A stretch of DNA of 64,000 nt from Pelomonas caseinilytica (lineage in GTDB: Bacteria; Pseudomonadota; Gammaproteobacteria; Burkholderiales; Burkholderiaceae_C), in assembly GCF_021353235.1 (NCBI RefSeq), contig NZ_JAJTWT010000002.1:310001-374000 (forward strand). The letters run 5' to 3'. This document shows, piece after piece, positions 53,384-61,115 of the stretch. The notes beneath the pieces were generated by a model that worked only from the letters and a program-made list of their open reading frames with translations, had not been told where the DNA came from and ran no database searches. The position numbers and the translations under genes were made by a program. The number at the start of each line of letters is the position of its first letter. Positions within the stretch are counted from its first letter, which is position 1.

Positions 53384-53438
53384 ACTGGACTTGCCGGCGT
53401 TCAGCCGGAGCGAGACCGGGCGAGGGGCTTGCTTCATG

Positions 53439-55028
53439 TCAGATCACCTGCCGGCTGAGTTGCACGGCCAGCACCGTGAGCGCGATGGCGAACATCACCA
53501 ACAGCCCTCCGGCACCTGCGGAAAAACGGATCAGGTCGACGCGCTGGCGGGCCCGGTCAGCGTCGGTCACCAGGCGGGTCACCACGCCGAGGATGGGGAG
53601 CTCGACGCGGGCGCGCAGGTCGTCAGCATCGTGGAAGACCGGCCTGAGCTGGCTGGCCGCGAAGGTCGTGAACACGCCCACGCCCAGGGCCGCCGCCATG
53701 GCGCCGGCCAGCAGCAGCAGGCGGTTGGGCGCGACTGGCTTGGGGTTGGCGCGCGGCGGGTCGATGACGCGGAAGTCCGCCACGCCGGAGGCCACGTCGA
53801 GCTCGCCCGAGATGGAGGCCTGCTCGCGCCGCTGCACCAGTTCCTCGTAGTTGCGCTTGTGGATGGCGTAGTCGCGGTTGAGCTGGGCCGCCTCGGCTTC
53901 GATCTGGGGCGCCGTCTTCAGCGCCGCCAGGGCCTGGGCATAACGGCCCGAATACTCGTCAACACGGGCTCGCAGCGAGGCGACCTGCACCTCGGTCGTC
54001 GCCAGGATGCGGGTCAGCTCCTGCGAGGCCAGCGAGCCGGAGCTCTGGCCCACGGCGACCGTCGGCGTGTTCATGGCGGCCTTGCGCAGTTCGGCCTGCT
54101 CGCGCTTGCGCTGCTCCTCGAGGTCCTTGATGAGCTTGCGGGTGGCGATGATGTCCGGGTGCTGGTCGGTGTAGCGCTGCAGCAGGGCGTCGAGGTTGCG
54201 GCGCTGGTCGGCCAGGCGGGCGTCCAGCTCGGGCGTGGCGACGTTGGTGCTGGACTCCTGCAACAGGCTCTGCGTCGTCGTCTGGGCGCCACCGCGGGCC
54301 TTCTCGGCTTCGAGCTGGGCCTTGGCAGCGTCGCGGGCATTCACGGCCTCGCGGTATTCGAGGCGGGCGCGCTCGAGCTGGCCGCTCAGTTCGGAAATAT
54401 GGGCCGCGGCATCCTTGCCGTCGCCGGACATGTTGGACAGGTTCTTGAGGCGGAATTCCTTCAGCCGCGTCTCGGCCTCCTCGAGCTTGGCCTCGTAGGC
54501 CTTGATCTGCTCGTTGATGAAGGTGGCGGCCGTCGAGGTGTCCTTGCGCGAGGCGCCGAGGCTGGACTCGACGAAGATGGACACCAGGGACTGCACGACG
54601 CGCTTGGCCGTCTCGGGGTCGCTGTCGCGGTAGCCGAGGATGTAGAGGTTGTCGCGTCCGCTGCTCTGGATGGACAGGTTGCTGGTCACCGTCTCGATGG
54701 TGGCCTCCTGCTGCGCCTTGGACTGGTTCTTTAGGTCCAGGTCGGCCATGCGGACGAGCTTCTCGACGTTGGGCCGGCTGATCAGCGTGCGGCTGAGCAT
54801 CGTCACCTGCTGCTCTACGTTGGGCTGCACCGCCAGGCCCGACATCAGCGGCTTGAGGATGGACTGGGTGTCCACGTAGATGCGGGCGCTGGCCTCGTAG
54901 CGATCAGGCAGCACGAACACGACCACGGCGCCGACGATGCCGGCCACCCAGGCCACGACCAGGCCCACCCAGCGGTATTTCCACATCCGCCGGACGATGA
55001 TCAGCAACTGGGCAATCAGCAATTCCAT
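53439..55028 (-). CDS. Exopolysaccharide chain-length determinant (Wzz/PCP family), XrtA-associated
   Basis: 529 residues from MELLIAQLLIIVRRM. TM1 about 20-42, a periplasmic domain with long coiled coil (about 170-400, with FRLKNLSNMSG and LQRYTDQHPDIIATRKLI), and the C-terminal PPRANPKPVAP before TM2 (about 435-460). A further hydrophobic C-terminal stretch follows. It regulates polymer length together with the BY-kinase. A TTG 6 bp upstream is another possible start. TIGR03007 (as I recall). Confidence 0.95.
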   Translation of the reverse strand: MELLIAQLLIIVRRMWKYRWVGLVVAWVAGIVGAVVVFVLPDRYEASARIYVDTQSILKPLMSGLAVQPNVEQQVTMLSRTLISRPNVEKLVRMADLDLKNQSKAQQEATIETVTSNLSIQSSGRDNLYILGYRDSDPETAKRVVQSLVSIFVESSLGASRKDTSTAATFINEQIKAYEAKLEEAETRLKEFRLKNLSNMSGDGKDAAAHISELSGQLERARLEYREAVNARDAAKAQLEAEKARGGAQTTTQSLLQESSTNVATPELDARLADQRRNLDALLQRYTDQHPDIIATRKLIKDLEEQRKREQAELRKAAMNTPTVAVGQSSGSLASQELTRILATTEVQVASLRARVDEYSGRYAQALAALKTAPQIEAEAAQLNRDYAIHKRNYEELVQRREQASISGELDVASGVADFRVIDPPRANPKPVAPNRLLLLAGAMAAALGVGVFTTFAASQLRPVFHDADDLRARVELPILGVVTRLVTDADRARQRVDLIRFSAGAGGLLVMFAIALTVLAVQLSRQVI

Positions 55029-55088
55029 CGACAACGGTCTCGTTCAGATCAACAGGGAAGAAAGGCCGCATCGCGCGGCCTCGCGAGC

Positions 55089-55718
55089 TCAGAACCAGCT
55101 CTGGGGAATGATCAGGATGTCGCCCGGCCGCATCTCGACATTGGCCGAAACGTCACCGCGCTTGATCAGATCCTTCAGGCGCACCGAATACTGCTTGTTG
55201 CCCTCGGAGGTGCGCAGGATGGTGGCATCGTTGCCGGCCGCGAAATCGGTGAGGCCGCCGACGGCGATCATGACGTCGAGCACAGTCATCTTCTGCTTGA
55301 ACGGCAGGGCCTGGGGCTTGGCCGCCTCGCCCACCACGCGGATCTGCTCGGTGTAGGGACCGACGAAGTTGGTCACGATGACCGTCACGACCGGGTCGCG
55401 CACGTACTTGCCGAGCGCCTTCTCGATCTCGCGGGCCACCTGCACGGGCGTGCGCCCCTGCACGAGCAGCTCTTCCACGAGCGGGGCGGAGATCTTGCCG
55501 TCGGGCCGCACGGGCACGGACATGGACAACTCGGGGTTGCGCCAGACCTGCACGCTCAGGTTGTCACCGGCACCGATGATGTAGCTGTAGTCGTCCAGGG
55601 CGACGCTGGCCGGCGCGGGAGTCGCCGAACGGGTCGTCGCGCAGGCCGACAGCAGCAGGGCCAGGCCCGCCACCATCAGGGATTTGCAGCGCCACATCAG
55701 GCGGGCGTCAAAGCTCAT
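55089..55718 (-). CDS. Exopolysaccharide export lipoprotein (OPX/Wza-like), XrtA-associated
   Basis: 209 residues. Lipobox LLLSAC (Cys at about 26), then the poly-saccharide-export domain with YIIGAGDNLSVQVWRNPELS, VRPDGKISAPLV, and the SLBB-like VRVVGEAAKPQALPFKQ-type segment. It forms the periplasmic/outer-membrane export channel. GGAGGGG lies 5-6 bp before the ATG, a strong ribosome site. First gene of the long minus-strand exopolysaccharide run (55718 down to 31131). Confidence 0.95.
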   Translation of the reverse strand: MSFDARLMWRCKSLMVAGLALLLSACATTRSATPAPASVALDDYSYIIGAGDNLSVQVWRNPELSMSVPVRPDGKISAPLVEELLVQGRTPVQVAREIEKALGKYVRDPVVTVIVTNFVGPYTEQIRVVGEAAKPQALPFKQKMTVLDVMIAVGGLTDFAAGNDATILRTSEGNKQYSVRLKDLIKRGDVSANVEMRPGDILIIPQSWF

Positions 55719-55888
55719 GTCGATTCCCCTCCAAGCCAAAGCTCCATACACTCTTGTTCGCACGGCGAAAGAGCCGCGCACACCCGAGCGCCACCGGGCG
55801 CCGGCGAAGCGGTCATGATGCCATACGCCCACATGCACTATCACCCACAAACCGCACCATCGAACGCCAGACAGGCGGCGCAAACGCC
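55719..55888. promoter_or_regulatory. Divergent intergenic region, export gene versus flavoprotein
   Basis: 170 bp. It must drive the exopolysaccharide run on the minus strand and the flavoprotein on the plus strand. I see no sigma-54 match and no clear -35/-10 pair. On the minus side GTATGG at about 55746-55751 is the only loose -10 candidate. Confidence 0.3.
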
Positions 55889-57574
55889 GTGCTGACCGAA
55901 AGCGCGAACGGCGTCACGAATGCTCTGCAGCATTGGGAAACCGCGCTCGGCAGGGACCGCGTCCTGACGGGGCAGGCCGTCCAGCGGTATCTTGCCGACA
56001 CGGGCGGGTCCATCAGGCAGGTCCCCGCCTGCCTGCTCATCAAGCAGGCGGATGAAGTGGGTGCATGCCTGCGCATTGCACAACAACATCGCGTTCGCGT
56101 GTACCCCATAAGCACGGGACGCAACTGGGGCTACGGCACCGCCCTGCCCTCTGCCGACGGCTGCGTGCTGCTCGATCTTTCGCAGATGCGGCAGATCCTC
56201 GACTTCGACCCCGTCCTCGGCGTCGTGACGGTCGAACCCGGCGTCACCCAGGGCCAGTTGGCCGAATTCCTCAAGGCCAAGGGCGCCGCCTTCCTCGTCC
56301 CCACCACCGGAGCGGGCCCCAGCACCAGCCTGCTCGCCAATGCGCTGGAGCGCGGCTACGGCATCACGCCCATCGTCGACCACTGCTCGGCCGTCACGGA
56401 CATCGAGGCCGTGCTGCCCGATGGCAGTGTGCACCGCTCGCTGCTGAGCCGGCTGGGCGGCCGCGAGGTGGCCAGGCTCTATCGCTGGAACGTCGGCCCC
56501 CATCTGAACGGCCTCTTCGCCCAGAGCGGCCTGGGCGTCGTGACGCGGATGACGCTGCAGCTCGCGCGGCGCCCCCAGGCGGTCAAGGCCTGCCTGTTCG
56601 GCCTGCGCAGCGACGCCGACCTGGCGCCGGCGGTCGAAGCCATCCGCACGGCCATGGGCACCCTCGGCGGCCTGGTGGGCGGCATCAACCTGATGAACCA
56701 GCGCCGCGTGCTGAGCATGACGGCACCCGATCAGATGAAGGGCCTGTCGGAGGCCGAACTGCGCGAGCTCGGCCGCAAGCACCGGGTCGACGCCTGGACC
56801 GGCTTCGCGACGCTCTACGGCACCCGCCGGACGCTCAAGGCGGCGCAGGCGGAGCTCAAGGCCTTGCTGGGGCCGGTCGGGCGCCGCATGCTGTTCGTCT
56901 CGCCCGGCCGGGCCCGCATGCTGCATGGCATTGCGAGCCGGCTGCCGATCGGCGGCCTCGCGCGACTGACGGGCACGCTGAATTCCTCGCTGCAGCTCGT
57001 CGACGGCGAACCCAACGAGACCGCACTGCCGCTGGCCTATTCGCTCGGCACGCCCGCCCCCAAGAACCAGCCCATGGACCCGGCGCGCGACGGCTGTGGG
57101 CTGCTCTGGTACGCCCCCCTGGTGCCGATGCGCGGCCAGGACGTCGTCGACTTCGTCGGCATGGCCAGCGCCATCACCCCCGACTTCGGCATCGAGCCGC
57201 TGATCACCCTGACCACCCAGGGCGGCTCGCTGTTCGACAGCACCGTGCCCCTGCGCTTCGACCGCTCGTCCGCCGATGCGGTGGCCCAGGCCCACGCCTG
57301 CTATGACGCGCTCTTCCAGGCCGGCCGCGAACGCGGCTGGCTGCCCTATCGCTTCGGCATCGACAGCATGAAATGGCTGGCGAGCGCCGAGCCGGACGAT
57401 GCGCAACTGAACCGCCGCATCCGGGAAAACCTGGACCCCGCAGGCATCCTCTCCCCCGGCCGCTACGCCGAGCAAGGCCCCGAGACCCCTGTCGGAGTTC
57501 TTTACACCCAGGCCGGCGCCGCTCGGGCGGGCAGCGGAGAAATTCAGGAAATCTCCAGCGGATCAACCACTTAG
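55889..57574 (+). CDS. FAD-binding oxidase, vanillyl-alcohol-oxidase type
   Basis: 561 residues from a GTG; the frame is open to 55754 but no better start is seen. FAD-binding PCMH fold: PISTGRNWGYGTALP (about 75-90), LDLSQMRQILDFDPVLGVVTVEPGVT, and the C-terminal ENLDPAGILSPGRY. Similar to 4-cresol dehydrogenase/vanillyl-alcohol oxidase. It oxidises a phenol, alcohol or other small substrate. No partner cytochrome is nearby. Lies between the exopolysaccharide run and the PEP-CTERM gene. Confidence 0.85.
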   Translation: MLTESANGVTNALQHWETALGRDRVLTGQAVQRYLADTGGSIRQVPACLLIKQADEVGACLRIAQQHRVRVYPISTGRNWGYGTALPSADGCVLLDLSQMRQILDFDPVLGVVTVEPGVTQGQLAEFLKAKGAAFLVPTTGAGPSTSLLANALERGYGITPIVDHCSAVTDIEAVLPDGSVHRSLLSRLGGREVARLYRWNVGPHLNGLFAQSGLGVVTRMTLQLARRPQAVKACLFGLRSDADLAPAVEAIRTAMGTLGGLVGGINLMNQRRVLSMTAPDQMKGLSEAELRELGRKHRVDAWTGFATLYGTRRTLKAAQAELKALLGPVGRRMLFVSPGRARMLHGIASRLPIGGLARLTGTLNSSLQLVDGEPNETALPLAYSLGTPAPKNQPMDPARDGCGLLWYAPLVPMRGQDVVDFVGMASAITPDFGIEPLITLTTQGGSLFDSTVPLRFDRSSADAVAQAHACYDALFQAGRERGWLPYRFGIDSMKWLASAEPDDAQLNRRIRENLDPAGILSPGRYAEQGPETPVGVLYTQAGAARAGSGEIQEISSGSTT

Positions 57575-57591
57575 ACAACACCCAACCAACC

Positions 57592-57606
57592 TGGCACGGG
57601 AGCTGC
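57592..57606 (+). promoter_or_regulatory. Sigma-54-type promoter for the PEP-CTERM gene
   Basis: TGGCAC-GGGAG-CTGC followed by TTTA. The -24 element is perfect (TGGCAC, then G), spacing between GG and GC is 10 bp as required, and only the first base of the -12 TTGC is changed. Start of transcription would be near 57617, 35 bp before the ATG. Exosortase A systems are known to be linked to PrsK/PrsR and RpoN. Confidence 0.7.
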
Positions 57607-57651
57607 TTTATGTGGAGCGTTCGCAATCTCTCACGCTCAACTGGAGAATTC

Positions 57652-58587
57652 ATGATGAAGCTCTCGCGCCTCTTCACCGCAGCGGCCACCGTTCTGGCGA
57701 TGGGCAGCGCCCTGGCCTCGCCGATCGCCCTGCAACCCGGCCCGGTCTACGTCCAGTTCAACAACATGGAACAAGCCGGCCTGATCAACACCAGCGGCTT
57801 CGCCAACACCTACCTGGGCAAGCTGGACGGTGCTGATCGCAGCCTGACCACCGGCAGCAACGAGTTCAACTGGGGCGTGTTCAACGTCAGCTCCGTGCAG
57901 GCTGGCGGCGTCGCCACCGACCACACGGACATCTCCGGCGGCACGACCTACTTCGCCGACGGCCTGTCGGGCGGCCAGATCCACGGCATCTTCTACGGCT
58001 TCCAGCTGAACTGCGCCAACCCCGTGGGTTGCACCAAGCTGACCGGCGGCTACATCGACCTGTACTGGACCGATGGCAACGGCCTGATCACCAACTCCGA
58101 CCTGAACGGCAACTACAGCTTCGCGAACCGCACTGGCTTCAACCAGATGGGCAAGTTCACGGCTGGCACGCTGCTGGCTCGCCTGGGCTACCAGGCCGGC
58201 GCCATCACCGGCGACACGACCACCACGGTCACCAGCTCGGTCGACCCGCTGAACTTCAGCGGCGTGGGTCTGGCTGACGGCTTCGCCAGCGTCATGGACG
58301 TGAACGGCGACGGCGTCATCGACGCTGCCGACGGTGCCTGGGCCAGCGTGCTGGACAGCAACTGGTTCTACACCGACCCCACGGGCACCGGTGCCATCGC
58401 CAAGCGTGACCTGCGCTTCAGCACCTTCTATCAGAACCTCGACAAGTGGGACAACGGCCCCGCCGTCCAAGGCCTGCGCAGCAACGACCCCGCCCGCGCC
58501 TTCGCCCTGCCCGAGCCGGGTTCGGTGACGCTGGTTGGCCTGGCCCTCCTGGGCCTGGGCGCTGCCCGCCGCCGCCGTCAAGGCTGA
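57652..58587 (+). CDS. PEP-CTERM sorting-domain protein, XrtA substrate
   Basis: 311 residues. Signal peptide (SRLFTAAATVLAMGSALAS), a mature part rich in Thr, Asn, Gly with two Cys (FQLNCANPVGCTK), a calcium-type loop DVNGDGVID (216-224) of the dockerin/EF kind, and the C-terminal PEP-CTERM signal: PEP (287-289), hydrophobic stretch, then ARRRRQG. Exported, held at the membrane and cut by XrtA. SD GGAG precedes; two ATGs in a row make either start possible. Preceded by a sigma-54-like promoter and followed by a terminator, so a single-gene unit. Confidence 0.95.
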   Translation: MMKLSRLFTAAATVLAMGSALASPIALQPGPVYVQFNNMEQAGLINTSGFANTYLGKLDGADRSLTTGSNEFNWGVFNVSSVQAGGVATDHTDISGGTTYFADGLSGGQIHGIFYGFQLNCANPVGCTKLTGGYIDLYWTDGNGLITNSDLNGNYSFANRTGFNQMGKFTAGTLLARLGYQAGAITGDTTTTVTSSVDPLNFSGVGLADGFASVMDVNGDGVIDAADGAWASVLDSNWFYTDPTGTGAIAKRDLRFSTFYQNLDKWDNGPAVQGLRSNDPARAFALPEPGSVTLVGLALLGLGAARRRRQG

Positions 58588-58630
58588 TCGCCAGCTGATC
58601 TCGCCCGGACCCGCGCCGGGCGACATGCAA

Positions 58631-58665
58631 AGCGGCACCCTCGGGTGCCGCTTTTGTTTTGTTTT
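58631..58665 (+). terminator. Rho-independent terminator after the PEP-CTERM gene
   Basis: Stem AGCGGCACCC (58631-58640) with GGGTGCCGCT (58643-58652), perfect 10 bp, followed by TTTTGTTTTGTTTT. It ends the PEP-CTERM transcript, 44 bp after the stop codon. The only strong intrinsic terminator I see in the window. Confidence 0.92.
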
Positions 58666-58713
58666 GGCCGGTCCGCTGCCTTGGTAGCACCGCAGCAGCG
58701 GCGCCGCGCCCGC

Positions 58714-59562
58714 TCAAAGTGCCGGGAACAGCCAGCGCAAACCGTCGAAATCCTTTTTGGCCTGGGCCGACAAAGGCAGGGGCGAAACCAGCCCAGCCGC
58801 ATCCGCAACGGCTCCGGCGGCGGCAGGCGGCAGGCGGTGCACCTGGTAAAGCGGGAGGATTCTCGAACGCAGATGCTGGCCCTCGGCCAAACCCGCCCGC
58901 GTGAATTCGCCCGACATCTCCTCGAGCGTCCACGACGCCATCAGCGACTGTGTCGAATCGAGGTTGAAAACCGGCGCCGCCTCCGGCGTGAAGATTTCGG
59001 GGAAACGCCTGGCGCTCTCCAGCGAGCGGGGGCGGGCGTGGTCGAAGACCCAGACCGCAGCCCCATCGCGCCGACGTATGCAGTGGATCTCTGCCAGGCA
59101 CCGCGCCAGATGCTCGAGCGCCGGCAGGTGATGCAGGGAAAACACCGAACTGACCAGCGATACCGGCTCGCGCATCAAGCGGGAAAAGTCGGTCATGTCG
59201 CCTTGCCAGATTTCGACGCGCTCGCTCAATCCCTTTTGGGCCAGCAGTTGCCGGCCCTGCAGAACCATGCGTTCGGCGAGTTCGATGCCGACGATCTTGA
59301 GGTCGGGCCTGACCTGCGCCAGGTGGGCGATGAACTGGGCCGACCCGCTGCCGAGGTCGACGACTCTGCCGCCTTCAGGCACCATGGCGGCAATGGCCAT
59401 GGCGTTGAAGTGATACAGGCCCACGAGGTATTTCTCGCCGGCCTCGTGGAAGGCCGCCACCTGGGCCGCATCGTTCATCTGCTCAGATTCGGGGGTTCTT
59501 TGCAGCGTGCGGGCCATGCCATGCTCACGCACCAGCAGTTGCAGCAATTTGATGGGCTTCAA
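58714..59562 (-). CDS. SAM-dependent methyltransferase, class I
   Basis: 282 residues from a TTG with AAAGGA six bases upstream. Rossmann motif I VVDLGSGSAQFIAHL, motif II region IVGIELAERM, and VSSVFSLHHLPALEHLARCLAEI. The substrate is unknown. A longer start (59637) would put its ATG on the same four bases (CATG) as the start of the opposing gene, so the TTG is preferred. Faces away from the membrane protein at 59636. Confidence 0.85.
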   Translation of the reverse strand: MKPIKLLQLLVREHGMARTLQRTPESEQMNDAAQVAAFHEAGEKYLVGLYHFNAMAIAAMVPEGGRVVDLGSGSAQFIAHLAQVRPDLKIVGIELAERMVLQGRQLLAQKGLSERVEIWQGDMTDFSRLMREPVSLVSSVFSLHHLPALEHLARCLAEIHCIRRRDGAAVWVFDHARPRSLESARRFPEIFTPEAAPVFNLDSTQSLMASWTLEEMSGEFTRAGLAEGQHLRSRILPLYQVHRLPPAAAGAVADAAGLVSPLPLSAQAKKDFDGLRWLFPAL

Positions 59563-59635
59563 TTGCAGTCCTTTCCATGCGCCGTGGGTTTTCGTCGATA
59601 TTGCGAGCCTGGCGCATCCTGACTTGACCTGAACC

Positions 59636-60310
59636 ATGCAACAGATTCGATTCGATCAGCGCTGGAGGATTCTGGCGCAACTCCCGCTGACCCTGATCAT
59701 CCTGGTCTGGGCGCCAAGCAATCTCGCCCGCGTGCTCGCCCTGCTGGTGTGCTGGGCCCTGACGTTTGGCCGCCTGAGCCGGGGCGAGCTGGTTTTCGCC
59801 GCGATCATCTGCGTTTTCTTTACCGGGATGAACGCCGCGTCGCTGAAAGCCGGCATTTTTTCCTTCACCCAGCCCGACGTCCTGGCCCAGCCCTACTTCG
59901 AGCTGCTGATGTGGGGTTTCTACGTCCTGCACACGATCCGCCTGCTCGGCCCGGCCGCGCCGAAATTCGAGCCCCGCTGGATCGTGCCGCTCACGGTGCT
60001 GTATTCGGCCTGCTTCGCGGCCCTCGGCGGCGGCTGGCCGCTGTTGATCGGCTCGGGCATCCTGCTGCTGGCCGGCCTGGCCCGCTTCCACGAACCGCGC
60101 GATCTGCTCTACACGGGTTATTTCATCGCCATGGGGGCCGCCTTCGAGTACACCGGTGTGCATGCGGGCCTGTGGCAGTACCCTGACCCGCCGCTGGGCG
60201 GCGTGCCGCCGTGGTTCGTGACGCTGTGGGGCGGCGTGGGTTTCCTGCTGCACCGCCTGGCGCTGCCGCTGCTGCAGCGCTTCGGCGTCTACCCTGCCCG
60301 CACCGACTGA
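59636..60310 (+). CDS. Multipass membrane protein (DUF817-like), function unknown
   Basis: 224 residues with about 7-8 hydrophobic helices. Weakly like DUF817-type proteins: LWQYPDPPLGGVPPWFVTLWGG (about 178-200) recalls the GxW-x-Y stretch of that family. No charged motif pointing to a transporter. Its ATG lies 73 bp from the methyltransferase TTG on the other strand, so the promoters overlap. No functional link is evident. Confidence 0.75.
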   Translation: MQQIRFDQRWRILAQLPLTLIILVWAPSNLARVLALLVCWALTFGRLSRGELVFAAIICVFFTGMNAASLKAGIFSFTQPDVLAQPYFELLMWGFYVLHTIRLLGPAAPKFEPRWIVPLTVLYSACFAALGGGWPLLIGSGILLLAGLARFHEPRDLLYTGYFIAMGAAFEYTGVHAGLWQYPDPPLGGVPPWFVTLWGGVGFLLHRLALPLLQRFGVYPARTD

Positions 60311-60326
60311 CGGCCGGGCCGCGCCC

Positions 60327-61115
60327 TCAGTTCCCTTCCAGCAGCCCCGTCGTGCGCAGCCAGCCCACGGGCACGGCATAGGTGATGCCGCTGGGCGAGC
60401 TGAGGGCATATTCGCGGCTGGCCTTCACGATGCCGCTGCTGACCACGCCCACCACCCGCCCCGAGGCGATGTCCAGCAGCGGCCCGCCGCTGTTGCCGGG
60501 ATAGGCCGTCATGTCGAGCTGATAGACCTCGAGCCGGCCCTGGCGCAGTTGCGCGATGGCACGTTCGTTCAGGCCCGCGGCGCGGTTGGCCGGCGGCACC
60601 ATGGCCGTCCGCGCCGCGACCATGCCGCGATGGGCCACCGGGCTGAAGCCGAGGGCGCCGCCGAGCGGGAAGCCGATGGTCAGGACGGACTCCCCCTCCC
60701 GCACGGTGTCGCCCGCCGCGAGCTGCAGCGCGGGAACCGGCGGACCGTCGAAGCGCAGGATGGCCAGGTCGCGCGGCACGTCCTTGTTGACCGAGGTGAC
60801 GTTGCGCTGCTCCCAGCCAGTGCTCGTCCTGACCTGGACGGACAGTTTCCGCTCGGCGGTGGCGCTCATCTCCAGCTGCACGACGTGGGCACAGGTGACG
60901 AGGGTGTTGCCGTCGCGGACGGCGAAGCCGGTGCCGAAGAAGGTGAAGCGGGGGCTGTCGGTCTCCGCGTAGCTGCCCACCAGCGCGATGGAGGGTTTGA
61001 TCCGGGCGATGAGGTCCGGCACCTCCTCGGCCCGCAGGGGCAGCACACCGGTCCCGCCCACGGCAGCGGCTGCGGCCGCACGGACCACACTGCGGCGCGA
61101 AAGACCTGGCTTCAC
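60327..61115 (-). CDS. Trypsin-like serine protease with Tat signal
   Basis: 262 residues, GTG start overlapping the previous stop. Twin-arginine motif SRRSVV at 6-11 followed by an Ala-rich core, so probably exported folded by Tat. Chymotrypsin fold of the S1/DegP type: His77 in VTCAHVV, Asp116 in VPRDLAIL, Ser209 in YPGNSGGPLL. No PDZ domain follows, unlike DegP. Translationally coupled to the FeeM-PilZ gene; possible role in processing surface proteins (inference). Confidence 0.92.
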   Translation of the reverse strand: MKPGLSRRSVVRAAAAAAVGGTGVLPLRAEEVPDLIARIKPSIALVGSYAETDSPRFTFFGTGFAVRDGNTLVTCAHVVQLEMSATAERKLSVQVRTSTGWEQRNVTSVNKDVPRDLAILRFDGPPVPALQLAAGDTVREGESVLTIGFPLGGALGFSPVAHRGMVAARTAMVPPANRAAGLNERAIAQLRQGRLEVYQLDMTAYPGNSGGPLLDIASGRVVGVVSSGIVKASREYALSSPSGITYAVPVGWLRTTGLLEGN

